64,000 nucleotides of DNA from RH2-MAG17b sp050745265 (GTDB taxonomy: Bacteria > Acidobacteriota > Terriglobia > UBA7540), in NCBI GenBank assembly GCA_050745265.1, contig JBOGKE010000078.1:38478-102477 (forward strand). Direction: 5' to 3'. Shown here piece by piece: positions 16,103 through 24,416 of this stretch (positions are counted from its first letter, which is position 1; each line of letters starts with the position of its first letter). The notes beneath the pieces were generated by a model that was not told the origin of the DNA, searched no databases, and saw only the letters and a program-made list of their open reading frames with translations. The translations under genes and the position numbers were made by a program.

Positions 16103-18019
16103 ATGTGCGGAATTTGCGGCGTCTTCAATTTCGACCGAAGCGACCCCGTAAGCGCCTCGGCGCTCGAGGCCATGAACCGCCGCATTTTCCATCGCGGGCC
16201 GGACGATGAAGGCTTTTACGCGGCCGGCAACATCGGACTCGCGATGCGCCGCCTGAGCATCGTCGATCTTTCGACCGGCCATCAGCCGATGAGCAACGAA
16301 GACGGATCGCTCTGGATCGTCTTCAACGGCGAAATTTATAACCACCGTGAGTTGCGCCCCGGCCTCGAAGCCCGCGGGCATCGCTACCGCACGCAATGCG
16401 ACACCGAGACGATCGTCCACCTTTATGAAGAATACGGCCGTGCCTGCGTGGACCACTTGCGCGGCATGTTCGCGTTCGCCATCTGGGACACGCGCAGCCG
16501 CCGCCTGTTCTGCGCGCGGGATCGTTTGGGCATCAAGCCTTTCTATTATCACCTCGACGCCCGCCGTTTTCTTTTCGGCTCGGAGATCAAGGCGCTGCTC
16601 GCCCATCCGTCGCTCCAGGCTGAATTCGACCGCGTCGTGGTTCCCGAGTATCTCGCCTTCGGCTACCTTTCCGGCGAAGAGACCTTCTTCCGCGGTGTCC
16701 GCAAGCTGATGCCGGGGCATTGGTTGGAGCTTGACGAAACGGGCAAGGCCGAGATTGATCAGTACTGGGACGTTTCTGCGGCGGCGAGCTCGGATTCGAG
16801 ACCGCGATCGTACTACGTCGAGACCTACGGCGAGATGCTCGAGCGAGCCGTATCGAGCCACCTGATGAGCGATGTGCCGCTCGGAGTGTTCCTCAGCGGC
16901 GGACTCGATTCGAGCGTGGTTGCGGCGCTCACCACGAAATTGCGCGGTTCGGCGATTGAGACTTTTTCCGTAGGCTACGCCGAAGCGCCTTACAGCGAGC
17001 TCCCCTTCGCGCGTGAAGTGGCCGCGCACATTGGTTCCGTTCATCACGAAGTCCGCGTGAGCTGGAGCGAGTTTATGGATTCGCTCCCGAGGCTCATCTG
17101 GCACGAAGACGAGCCGATTGTTTGGCCGTCGAGCGTGCCTCTTTATTTCGTTGCGCGCCTGGCTCGCGAGCGCGTCAAGGTGGTCCTCACCGGCGAAGGC
17201 AGCGACGAGACGCTGGCCGGCTATACGCGCTACGCGTGGACGCTGTGGAATGCGCGGCTCGATCGGATTTACCGCGGCCTCGTGCCGGAGGGATTGCGCG
17301 GCCTGATCCGCGCCAGAATCGATGCGCCGAACGCGCTGCCCGTCGGATTCCAGCGCGGGTTGCGGCACACGTTCCTGGCTCGCGACGGCGCCTGTTGGCC
17401 GTCGTTCTACTTCGACAACTTTTATTCGGCGTTCACGGAAAAGGCGCAGCAGGAATTGCTCGCCGCGGCCCCGCCACCCGGAACGGCCTATGACCACGTG
17501 CTCGATTATTGGGAGAGGTCGCCCGGCGATCTGCTGCATCGCCTCCTTTACACCGACATGAAGACTTACCTCGTTGAGCTGCTGATGAAGCAGGACAACA
17601 TGAGCATGGCCGCTTCCATCGAAAGCCGCGTTCCGTTTCTGGATCACGTGCTGGTGGAATTTACCACCGGCATTCCGGCGGAGTACTCGACGCGCAAGCT
17701 GGCGGGAAAGTTCGTGCTGAAATCGGCGGCCGAGAAGCTTCTGCCGGCTTCGATCATCTACCGGAAGAAAATGGGATTCCCCACGCCGCTGCGGGGATGG
17801 TTGACAGGCGCGGGGCTCGATTCGGTCGAGAAGCTGCTGCTCGACCCGCGCAGCCTCGAGCAGGGACTGTTCAGGCCGGAGGCGCTGAAACGCCTGTTCG
17901 CCGAGCAGCGGTCGAAGCAGCACGACCACTACGAGCGAATCTGGCGGCTGATGAACCTGGAAATCTGGCGCCGCGTCTTCATCGAGCGCGACCCGGCGTA
18001 TGCGCAGCAGGCGGTTTGA
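16103..18019 (+). CDS. asnB: Asparagine synthase, glutamine-hydrolysing (class II amidotransferase)
   Basis: The 638-residue product has catalytic Cys2 (MCGICGVF), so ATG 16103 is the true start. The N-terminal glutaminase domain has the expected HRGPDDEG and FNGEIYNH. The C-terminal synthetase domain carries the pyrophosphate loop SGGLDSS and TGEGSDETLAGY. The enzyme would make asparagine from aspartate, ATP and glutamine. Close relatives amidate sugars or peptides in polysaccharide clusters. No such cluster is nearby, so plain asparagine synthesis is the simplest reading. A GNAT gene follows after 23 bases. Confidence 0.9.
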   Translation: MCGICGVFNFDRSDPVSASALEAMNRRIFHRGPDDEGFYAAGNIGLAMRRLSIVDLSTGHQPMSNEDGSLWIVFNGEIYNHRELRPGLEARGHRYRTQCDTETIVHLYEEYGRACVDHLRGMFAFAIWDTRSRRLFCARDRLGIKPFYYHLDARRFLFGSEIKALLAHPSLQAEFDRVVVPEYLAFGYLSGEETFFRGVRKLMPGHWLELDETGKAEIDQYWDVSAAASSDSRPRSYYVETYGEMLERAVSSHLMSDVPLGVFLSGGLDSSVVAALTTKLRGSAIETFSVGYAEAPYSELPFAREVAAHIGSVHHEVRVSWSEFMDSLPRLIWHEDEPIVWPSSVPLYFVARLARERVKVVLTGEGSDETLAGYTRYAWTLWNARLDRIYRGLVPEGLRGLIRARIDAPNALPVGFQRGLRHTFLARDGACWPSFYFDNFYSAFTEKAQQELLAAAPPPGTAYDHVLDYWERSPGDLLHRLLYTDMKTYLVELLMKQDNMSMAASIESRVPFLDHVLVEFTTGIPAEYSTRKLAGKFVLKSAAEKLLPASIIYRKKMGFPTPLRGWLTGAGLDSVEKLLLDPRSLEQGLFRPEALKRLFAEQRSKQHDHYERIWRLMNLEIWRRVFIERDPAYAQQAV

Positions 18020-18042
18020 TCGCGAATGGAAGGCGCGAAGCA

Positions 18043-18537
18043 ATGAATAGCGAGGTCGAGATCGTCCCGGCTGCTTCACAAGATGAGATCGCGGAGGCGC
18101 GGCGGCTCTTCGAAGAGTATGGGCGGTCCCTTAGCTTCAGCTTGTGCTTTCAGGGCTTCTCGGAAGAGCTCGCGAGCCTGCCCGGCGCTTACGCTCCCCC
18201 GGCGGGCCGCTTGCTGCTCGCGCGCGTGCCGGAGGGTTTTGCCGGCTGCGTCGCCCTGCGCCCGATCGACGCCGCCACCGGCGAGGTGAAGCGGCTCTAC
18301 GTCGCTCCCGAGTTCCGGAAAAAAAGAATCGGTCGCATGATGGCCGAGCGCGTCATCGAAGAGGCGCGGAAGATCGGTTATGCCAAACTGCGCCTCGACA
18401 CGCTCACCGCGATGACGGAAGCTCGGTCCCTGTATCGCTCGCTCGGATTTTATGAGACGGCGCCGTACCACGCGAGTCCGCTGAGCGGAACGGTGTACAT
18501 GGAGCTTGTCCTCGCGCCCGCGCCGGAGCGTGTTTAG
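18043..18537 (+). CDS. GNAT family N-acetyltransferase
   Basis: The 164-residue protein has the GNAT acetyl-CoA motif in VKRLYVAPEFRKKRIGRMMA (Q/RxxGxG/A-type loop) and the later TLTAMTEARSLYRSLGFYE, with the final strand typical of the fold. The substrate cannot be read from the sequence. It starts 23 bases after asnB with a GGAAGG site and is probably cotranscribed. Confidence 0.88.
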   Translation: MNSEVEIVPAASQDEIAEARRLFEEYGRSLSFSLCFQGFSEELASLPGAYAPPAGRLLLARVPEGFAGCVALRPIDAATGEVKRLYVAPEFRKKRIGRMMAERVIEEARKIGYAKLRLDTLTAMTEARSLYRSLGFYETAPYHASPLSGTVYMELVLAPAPERV

Positions 18538-18726
18538 CGACGGACAATTTTCCCATTGCGGATTCGCGGTGCGGGCGACGCGGCGCTTCGCCCCGACCGA
18601 CGAGAAAAGGCGCGGAGTTAGAGAACAACTCCGCGATACCGCTCTCCCGCGCGGCTCATTGGTAGCGGGTAAAATTCGGCGGGTGTATAGTGAAGGCATA
18701 ATTACGGGAAAGAAGGAGCGGCAGTC

Positions 18727-19314
18727 ATGTCGGAAAAAACCACAGCAATTTTTGGCATTTACCTCGCCGCGGCGGATGTTGAGCTCGGAGTTGAGGCGCT
18801 GCGCGCCGGTGGGTTCCGGAACGAAGACATCTCGGTACTCTTCGCGGAAGCTTCGGGATTGAAGCACGTCGCCGATGAACATGGGAACGCGAGCGGGGCC
18901 GCGGAAGCTGCCCTGGTGGGCGCCGGAGCCGGAGGGCTCATCGGAGGCGCGCTGGGAGTCTTGGCCGGAATCGGGGTATTGACGATTCCCGGCGCAGGTC
19001 CCTTTATTGCAGGAGGGCCAATGATGGCGGGGTTAGCGGGGCTCAGCGTAGGCGGCGCGCTGGGCGGCATCACAGGCGCGCTCGTCGGAATGGGTGTCCC
19101 CGAGTATGAGGCCAAAGGCTATGACGGCCGCATCCAAGAGGGTGCAATCTTACTCTCCGTCCACGCCGCGGCGCCCGATCGGATTGAGCGAGCTCAAGAG
19201 GCGCTGAGGCGGACCGGCGCCCAGGATATCTCGTTTACGGTTGCGATGGGCTCAGATCTCGCGGCTAACGAGCAGCCATTCCCGCGCCCGGTTCCGGCCC
19301 GAGAGTCAATTTAG
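18727..19314 (+). CDS. Stress-type protein with glycine-rich membrane hairpin (YflT/DUF1269-like)
   Basis: The 195-residue product has an N-terminal alpha/beta domain (TTAIFGIYLAAADVELGVEA, then LRAGGFRNEDISVLF). A long Gly/Ala-rich hydrophobic hairpin follows (about 58-128, with GGLIGGALGVLAGIG), then a repeat of the first domain (EGAILLSVHAAAPDRIERAQ). This architecture is shared by proteins annotated as general stress or low-temperature-induced proteins; function is unknown. A strong AAGGAG lies seven bases before ATG. The preceding 18538-18726 gap shows no gene. Confidence 0.65.
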   Translation: MSEKTTAIFGIYLAAADVELGVEALRAGGFRNEDISVLFAEASGLKHVADEHGNASGAAEAALVGAGAGGLIGGALGVLAGIGVLTIPGAGPFIAGGPMMAGLAGLSVGGALGGITGALVGMGVPEYEAKGYDGRIQEGAILLSVHAAAPDRIERAQEALRRTGAQDISFTVAMGSDLAANEQPFPRPVPARESI

Positions 19315-19471
19315 ATTCTGACGGGTACCCGACTCTCTGCGTCCGATGCGAGTTGCTCGTGGTTGTGAAACTCGGGAACGGAGTCACTGCTTTGCGCATT
19401 CTACTTACAGTGAGCCAGCCGGTACGGTGAGACGGCGAGGAAGCCGGCTGGGCTAAGTTATCGGATCCTTT

Positions 19472-21409
19472 ATGGATCTCCATGGCCCGCGCATGCCGGC
19501 ATCTGATCCACCGCTTCATCTCGAGCGCCTAGGGCCTCAGGTACCGGCGCCCCCCAAAACCTCCCAACCTTCCTCGAAATTAATGATGCCGGTCACGATC
19601 GCCCTGGTGATCGCGGCCCTGTACCTTGGCCGGAGCGTGCTGGTTCCCCTTGCTCTCGCCGTGCTGCTGAGTTTCGCGCTCACCCCCATCGCAGCACGGC
19701 TGGAAAGGTGGGGACTGGGCCGCGCCCCCTCGGTGCTGCTGGTGATCCTGGCGGCGTTTGTCTTGATCGCAGCGCTGGCCTGGGTAGTGAGCGGCCAACT
19801 GATACAGATCGCCGGCAGGTTGCCGGCCTATGAAGCGAGCATCCAAAGTAAGGTCGAATCAATTCAGGGATCCAAGCGTGGGCGACTGGCTAAAGCCGTT
19901 GCCGCCGTCACCGCACTCAAAAAGGAGCTCAGCCGCGCGCCAGAAGCCATCTCCCAGAAGGGTGCGAAGGCCGGCGCAGCCCCTAGGCGCGCAGTTCCTG
20001 TCGAGGTGGTGAAAGGCCCGACGAACGCCTTAACGGATTTGCGAGGCGTGGTGGGGCCGCTGCTGGGACCCCTTGGGACAGCCGGCATTGTGATCGTTTT
20101 TACGATCTTTATGCTGCTGAAGCGAGAGGACCTGCGGAACCGCGTCATCCGGTTCGCCGGCCGAGGGCGGCTCAGCCTCATGACGACGGCGCTGGACGAT
20201 GGCGCCCGGCGGCTCAGCCGGTATTTTCTGCTACAGGTTCTCGTCAACACCGGATATGGTGTTCTCGTTGCCATCGCGCTGTATTTTATTGGCGTGCCCC
20301 ATGCCGTGCTTTGGGGCGTTCTCACGGGAGTACTCCGCTTCATCCCATACGTCGGTATTTTGATTGCCGCCAGCCTTCCCAGCGCTATGGCGCTGGCGGT
20401 GTTCCCGGGGTGGACCCAAGCCATCCTGACGATCTGCCTCTTCGTGGTCCTTGAAGGCACGATTGCCAGCTTTCTCGAACCGATGCTCTACGGGTCGCAC
20501 ACCGGCATTTCCTCCCTCGCGATTCTGGTGGCGGCCGTTTTCTGGACCATGCTCTGGGGTCCTGTGGGTCTGATTCTCTCCACTCCTTTAACGGTGTGTG
20601 TGATCGTGATGGGCAGCCACGTCCCACAGTTGCGGTTTCTCGAGATTGCCCTGGGGGATGAGCCCGCGCTCTCACCCGAGGCGCACTTCTATCAGCGCCT
20701 TTTGGCGATGGATGAGGAAGAGGTGCACGACATCGCCGACGAATATCTCAAGGAGCATCCGCTAGAGGCCCTCTACGAACACGTTTTCATTCCGGCCCTC
20801 GGACTCGCGGAACAAGACCGCCACGGCAACACCCTCGACGCGGAACGGCACGCTTTTATATGCCAGAGCATGAGAGAACTCATCGAGGAGTTAGGAGAAC
20901 GCATCGTGCAAGAAGCGCCGGCGCAGAGCGCGCCCGAGAACGGCGAAGCTGCTCCCGCGGCGGGCTGCGACATCCGCTCGGTTAACTTTCTCTGCATTCC
21001 TGCTCGGGATGATGCAGATGAAATCGTCGCGATGATGGTCGCTCAGCTCGCCCCTCGCGAGTTATCTCGGGCGCAGTTCATCCCCATCGGCACTGTCGCG
21101 GACATGCTGGCGCAAGTCGCGGAGCAACAGGCGAACATTGTGTGCGTCTCGGCGCTTCCACCCGCCGCCCTGGGACAGGCTCGTTCACTTTGCAAGCGGC
21201 TGCGCATGCGATTTCCTGAATTGAAAATCATCCTGGGCTTGTGGCACTACGCGGGCGGCCTCGGGCGCGCGCAGGAGCGGACCGGAGGCATCGCTGCGGA
21301 CCTTCTGGCCACGACGTTACCGGAGGTGGCGCTGCAGACTAGCCGGCTGGCGGGATGCGCTGCCCCAGCGGTTCGAGAGGCGCGAATCGAGACCGGGCAG
21401 ACCTCGTAA
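19472..21409 (+). CDS. AI-2E family transporter with large C-terminal extension
   Basis: The first 400 residues have the AI-2E/UPF0118 permease pattern with about eight membrane helices. The conserved regions are LLSFALTPIAARLERW, GVLRFIPYVGILIAASLPSA and TLWGP-like TMLWGPVGLILSTPLTVC. The substrate of most members is unknown; only some export autoinducer-2 or sodium. Residues 400-645 form a cytosolic extension not found in the basic family. Part of it (NFLCIPARDDADEIVAMMVA ... NIVCVSALPP) resembles a Rossmann-like or cobalamin-binding-type fold. The start at ATG 19472 has only a weak ribosome site. Confidence 0.82.
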   Translation: MDLHGPRMPASDPPLHLERLGPQVPAPPKTSQPSSKLMMPVTIALVIAALYLGRSVLVPLALAVLLSFALTPIAARLERWGLGRAPSVLLVILAAFVLIAALAWVVSGQLIQIAGRLPAYEASIQSKVESIQGSKRGRLAKAVAAVTALKKELSRAPEAISQKGAKAGAAPRRAVPVEVVKGPTNALTDLRGVVGPLLGPLGTAGIVIVFTIFMLLKREDLRNRVIRFAGRGRLSLMTTALDDGARRLSRYFLLQVLVNTGYGVLVAIALYFIGVPHAVLWGVLTGVLRFIPYVGILIAASLPSAMALAVFPGWTQAILTICLFVVLEGTIASFLEPMLYGSHTGISSLAILVAAVFWTMLWGPVGLILSTPLTVCVIVMGSHVPQLRFLEIALGDEPALSPEAHFYQRLLAMDEEEVHDIADEYLKEHPLEALYEHVFIPALGLAEQDRHGNTLDAERHAFICQSMRELIEELGERIVQEAPAQSAPENGEAAPAAGCDIRSVNFLCIPARDDADEIVAMMVAQLAPRELSRAQFIPIGTVADMLAQVAEQQANIVCVSALPPAALGQARSLCKRLRMRFPELKIILGLWHYAGGLGRAQERTGGIAADLLATTLPEVALQTSRLAGCAAPAVREARIETGQTS

Positions 21410-21678
21410 TCAGGCGGCCGGCGGCATCACCTTGGCCGACCCGGTGTCATTGCGGCGGCGCGAGTGTAAGGGCGACGCGGCGGGTCGCTCGGAGTTTGAG
21501 TCGAGCACGAAGCATGGCGAGATTCTTCGCTCCAGTTTGTGCCGCTCAGGATGAGAGCGCGACCCTTCCGCGGTTTTGTTTCGCCGCGGGATGACGTCAC
21601 GGACTTACAAAACAGCTCCGCGTTAGTCACTCAGTTCCACAGAAGGAGGCAAAGAAAGGTGGCCCATGCCGTGGGCGG
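21410..21678. other. Gap without a recognisable gene
   Basis: I see no coding frame or clear hairpin. The segment separates the convergent AI-2E and kdp-side genes. Confidence 0.5.
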
Positions 21679-21810
21679 TTATCGCGATGACCAATAGCCC
21701 GCAGTCAGAAAAGCACTGACCGTTGCTACCACTATGGTCAGAATAATTCGGCTCCGGCGGAAAGCCGGATGGTGCGACTCAATCTCTCGCTTCGGTGATG
21801 ATGTGCACAT
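21679..21810 (-). CDS. Possible 43-residue membrane peptide overlapping the kdpD 3' end
   Basis: ATG at 21808-21810 is preceded by GAGGTCG. It opens a frame of 43 codons ending at TAA 21679-21681, overlapping the last 32 bases of the KdpD sensor gene in another frame. The peptide begins MCTSSPKREIESHHP and has a basic stretch (FRRSR). One transmembrane helix follows (IILTIVVATVSAFLTAGYW). I do not recognise a family. The hydrophobic helix, the ribosome site and the coupling position argue for a real gene; the length argues caution. Confidence 0.4.
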   Translation of the reverse strand: MCTSSPKREIESHHPAFRRSRIILTIVVATVSAFLTAGYWSSR

Positions 21811-22903
21811 CGACCTCGGGAGATTCTCGCAGGAAGCGGTGCGCGGTAGAAAGGTACAGATACTTCCTCCAGCCTTTGACCGCTGAGCGGCCGAAAATCA
21901 CCTGCGTGATGTGCTTCTCGCGGACGAATTCGCCCACAGCGTCCGCCACGCTTGATCCCTTCAATCGCTCGACCTTGGCGCCGAGGCTTTCCGCAAACTG
22001 AAGATTCGAGGTCAGGGATTTCTGCCTTGCTTCGTTTCGGTCCCGGCCCGTGTTCACATACACGGCGTAGAATTCGGCATCCAGCCTTCTTGCGATGCGG
22101 GACGCCCGCGCGATCAGGTATTGGGCATATGAGCCGGGATGCACGCAGACCGCGAGCCGTTCCCGGACGGCCCAGTTTTTCTGGATGTCTTTCGCGCTCA
22201 TATAGGTTTCGAGGCTGCGATCCACCTGTTCCGTTACCTGGCGCAGCGCCAACTCCCGAAGCGCAATGAGATTTCCGTGCCGAAAGAAGTTCCCGAGGGC
22301 CTGGTCCACCTTCTGAGGCGCGTAGACATCGCCGCGCCGCATGCGGTTGCGCAAGGCTTCCGGCGTCAAGTCCACCATCACGCTCTCGTTCGCCGTCAGC
22401 GGCACCCAGTCGGGCACGGTCTCGCGCACCGTGATGCCGGTAATATTGCGAACCACGGGAGCAATGCTCTCGATATGCTGAATGTTGACGGTCGAAAGAA
22501 CATCGATCTTCGCCGCTAGAATCTCCTGAACGTCTTCGTAGCGCTTGCGGTGCTTGCTTCCCGGAATGTTGGTGTGCGCGAGCTCGTCAACCAGGACCAC
22601 TTCCGGCCGGCGCGCGATGATCGCGTCAACATCCATTTCCTCAAAAACTGTACCCTTGTATTCGAGCTTCCGGCGCGGAACCGATTCGAGCCGAGCGGCC
22701 AATTCCTCGATAGCTTTTCTGCCGTGGTCTTCGACCAGGCCGATCACGACATCTTCCCCCCGGCGGTGACGCCGAATCCCTTCGCTGAGCATGCTGTACG
22801 TTTTGCCGACTCCCGGCGCATACCCCAGGAAGAGTTTGAAGATTCCCTTCGTTCTCTGCGACGGAGATGCGACTTCCAGCCAGTCTTCCGGTCGCTTTGG
22901 CAC
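21779..22903 (-). CDS. kdpD: KdpD sensor module: KdpD N-terminal domain plus Usp domain, stand-alone
   Basis: This 374-residue protein corresponds to the cytoplasmic N-terminal third of KdpD. It has Walker A GYAPGVGKT (27-35), Walker B VVLVDELAHTN, GSKHRKRYEDVQEIL, and a universal-stress-protein domain (about 245-370) ending at VHIITEARD. It lacks the membrane and kinase parts, which are on the other strand starting 50 bases away. The start is GTG with GAGGAG nine bases upstream. In complete KdpD this domain senses K+ and c-di-AMP/ATP and tunes the kinase. Here it would have to act in trans. Short stand-alone KdpD proteins are known in cyanobacteria. Confidence 0.88.
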   Translation of the reverse strand: MPKRPEDWLEVASPSQRTKGIFKLFLGYAPGVGKTYSMLSEGIRRHRRGEDVVIGLVEDHGRKAIEELAARLESVPRRKLEYKGTVFEEMDVDAIIARRPEVVLVDELAHTNIPGSKHRKRYEDVQEILAAKIDVLSTVNIQHIESIAPVVRNITGITVRETVPDWVPLTANESVMVDLTPEALRNRMRRGDVYAPQKVDQALGNFFRHGNLIALRELALRQVTEQVDRSLETYMSAKDIQKNWAVRERLAVCVHPGSYAQYLIARASRIARRLDAEFYAVYVNTGRDRNEARQKSLTSNLQFAESLGAKVERLKGSSVADAVGEFVREKHITQVIFGRSAVKGWRKYLYLSTAHRFLRESPEVDVHIITEARD

Positions 22904-22952
22904 TGGACGATCTCCTCAACGGGACATCAGGCAACTGCGGTAGAATCTACGC

Positions 22953-23843
22953 ATGCCCCGGCTTTCTTCGCGTCAACCCGTGCGATTCCTCGTGGCGTTT
23001 GGCATCGTCGTGGTTCTGACTTTCTTCTATAGGAGAATTCTGCCGCAAGTAAACCCGACAACCGTCGCTTTGTCTTTTCTTCTGACGATTCTAGCAGTTT
23101 CCGCTGCGTGGGGAATGGCGGTATCTGCTGTGATGTCGCTGGCGGCGATGTTAGCCTTCAATTACTTCTTTCTTCCCCCTCTCGGAACGTTTACCATCGA
23201 CGATCCTCAGAATTGGGTGGCCCTTTTTGCATTTCTGGTAACAGCTATCGTCGGCAGTCAACTCTCCGGGCGTGTCCGAAGAGAAGCAGACGCGGTCAAC
23301 CGGCGCAGAAAAGAGATCGAGAGACTCTACGCATTCAGCCAGAAACTCCTCGGTGAGGGAAACGTCATCCAATTGCTCAACGCGATTCCGGATCATGTCG
23401 TCGAGACGTTTGAGGCCGGAGCGGCAGGCCTTTTCCTTGCCGACAAGAACAAATTTTATCGGTCGGGCTTCGGTTCGCCCCAGCTCGAAGAAGACAAACT
23501 GAGAGCCGCCTTCACTCGCGATGAGCCCGCCGTGGACCCTGAGCGACGAATCTGTTTTGCGCCGGTTCGGCTGGGCGTGCGTCCCATTGGAAGCTTCGGG
23601 ATTTCCGGGCCTTCGCTTTCTCGCCCAACCCTGGAAGCTGTGGGCAGCTTGATCGGCATCGCAACGGAGCGCGCTCGAACGGTGGAGCAATTGAGCAAGA
23701 CGGAAGCCGACCGGCAGGGCGAGCGGCTGAAATCCGCTCTTCTCGACTCAATCACGCACGATTTCCGCACTCCGCTGACATCGATCAAGGCTTCGATCAC
23801 GAGCCTTCTTTCGGGGCAGCATCAGAGTGGAGGTCAGCAGTAG
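22953..23843 (+). CDS. KdpD kinase half, N-terminal piece (membrane, GAF and phosphoacceptor region), ended by in-frame TAG
   Basis: The 296-residue piece has the four-helix DUF4118 membrane domain of KdpD (about 10-105, with FNYFFLPPLGTFTIDDPQNW). A GAF-like domain follows, then the histidine phosphoacceptor box LLDSITHDFRTPLTSI. The frame then reaches TAG at 23841-23843. The expected continuation ELLTVIDEECDRLNHLVEEA begins at the next codon in the same frame, so this is one kinase gene interrupted by one stop. A GTG-initiated second piece follows. Confidence 0.85.
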   Translation: MPRLSSRQPVRFLVAFGIVVVLTFFYRRILPQVNPTTVALSFLLTILAVSAAWGMAVSAVMSLAAMLAFNYFFLPPLGTFTIDDPQNWVALFAFLVTAIVGSQLSGRVRREADAVNRRRKEIERLYAFSQKLLGEGNVIQLLNAIPDHVVETFEAGAAGLFLADKNKFYRSGFGSPQLEEDKLRAAFTRDEPAVDPERRICFAPVRLGVRPIGSFGISGPSLSRPTLEAVGSLIGIATERARTVEQLSKTEADRQGERLKSALLDSITHDFRTPLTSIKASITSLLSGQHQSGGQQ

Positions 23844-23855
23844 GAACTCCTTACG

Positions 23856-24416
23856 GTGATTGACGAAGAGTGCGACCGGCTCAACCACCTCGTGGAGGAG
23901 GCCGCGCAGATGGCGCAACTGGAAGCGGGAGAGGTCGAGTTGGAATTCAACTCCATCCCGATTGAAGAGCTGATGGAAGCCGCGCTTGCGGATTGCCGCA
24001 AGACGCTCGGTTCGCGTCCGATTCGCCTCGAAGTTGCGCCCGGACTTCCGCCTGTTCGGGCGGACCTGAATCGCGCCAAGGACGTTCTCGTACAATTGAT
24101 CGATAATGCGAACCTCTATTCGGCGAAGGACCGGCCGATCGTCCTGAGCGCGGAAGCCAACGGAGATTTTGTTTTGACTAGCGTCGCCGATCAGGGCCCC
24201 GGCATCGAAGCCCTGGAACAGGAGATGATTTTCGACAAATTCTACCGCGGAAAGGACCAGAGATATCTCGTGCGGGGAACGGGGATGGGATTGCCCATTG
24301 CCAAGGCGATTGTGGAGGTGCATGGCGGCTCGATCGGCGTCACGAGCCAGCTGGGTCACGGCTCCGTCTTTTCCTTCACGCTACCGATTGACGGCAACAG
24401 GAGCGGGCAGCGATGA
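23856..24416 (+). CDS. KdpD kinase half, C-terminal piece (ATP-binding domain)
   Basis: In the same frame as the upstream piece, this segment carries the second dimerisation helix (EECDRLNHLVEEAAQMAQLE) and the HATPase domain with an N box (VQLIDNANLYS), G1 (VADQGPGI) and G2 (GTGMGLPIAKAIVE). If not read through, it could only start at GTG 23856, with a weak AGGAA 11 bases upstream. Its stop overlaps the kdpE start (ATGA). Loss of the joint probably disables the kinase, unless the TAG is suppressed, the halves complement, or the base is an error. Confidence 0.8.
   Translation: MIDEECDRLNHLVEEAAQMAQLEAGEVELEFNSIPIEELMEAALADCRKTLGSRPIRLEVAPGLPPVRADLNRAKDVLVQLIDNANLYSAKDRPIVLSAEANGDFVLTSVADQGPGIEALEQEMIFDKFYRGKDQRYLVRGTGMGLPIAKAIVEVHGGSIGVTSQLGHGSVFSFTLPIDGNRSGQR

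Noticed and set aside
15797..18079. Long minus-strand open frame (760 codons) opposite asnB
   Set aside because: It is the shadow of asnB, which has clear catalytic motifs on the plus strand. The antisense translation has no domain and is Arg/Ala rich, as GC-rich shadows are.
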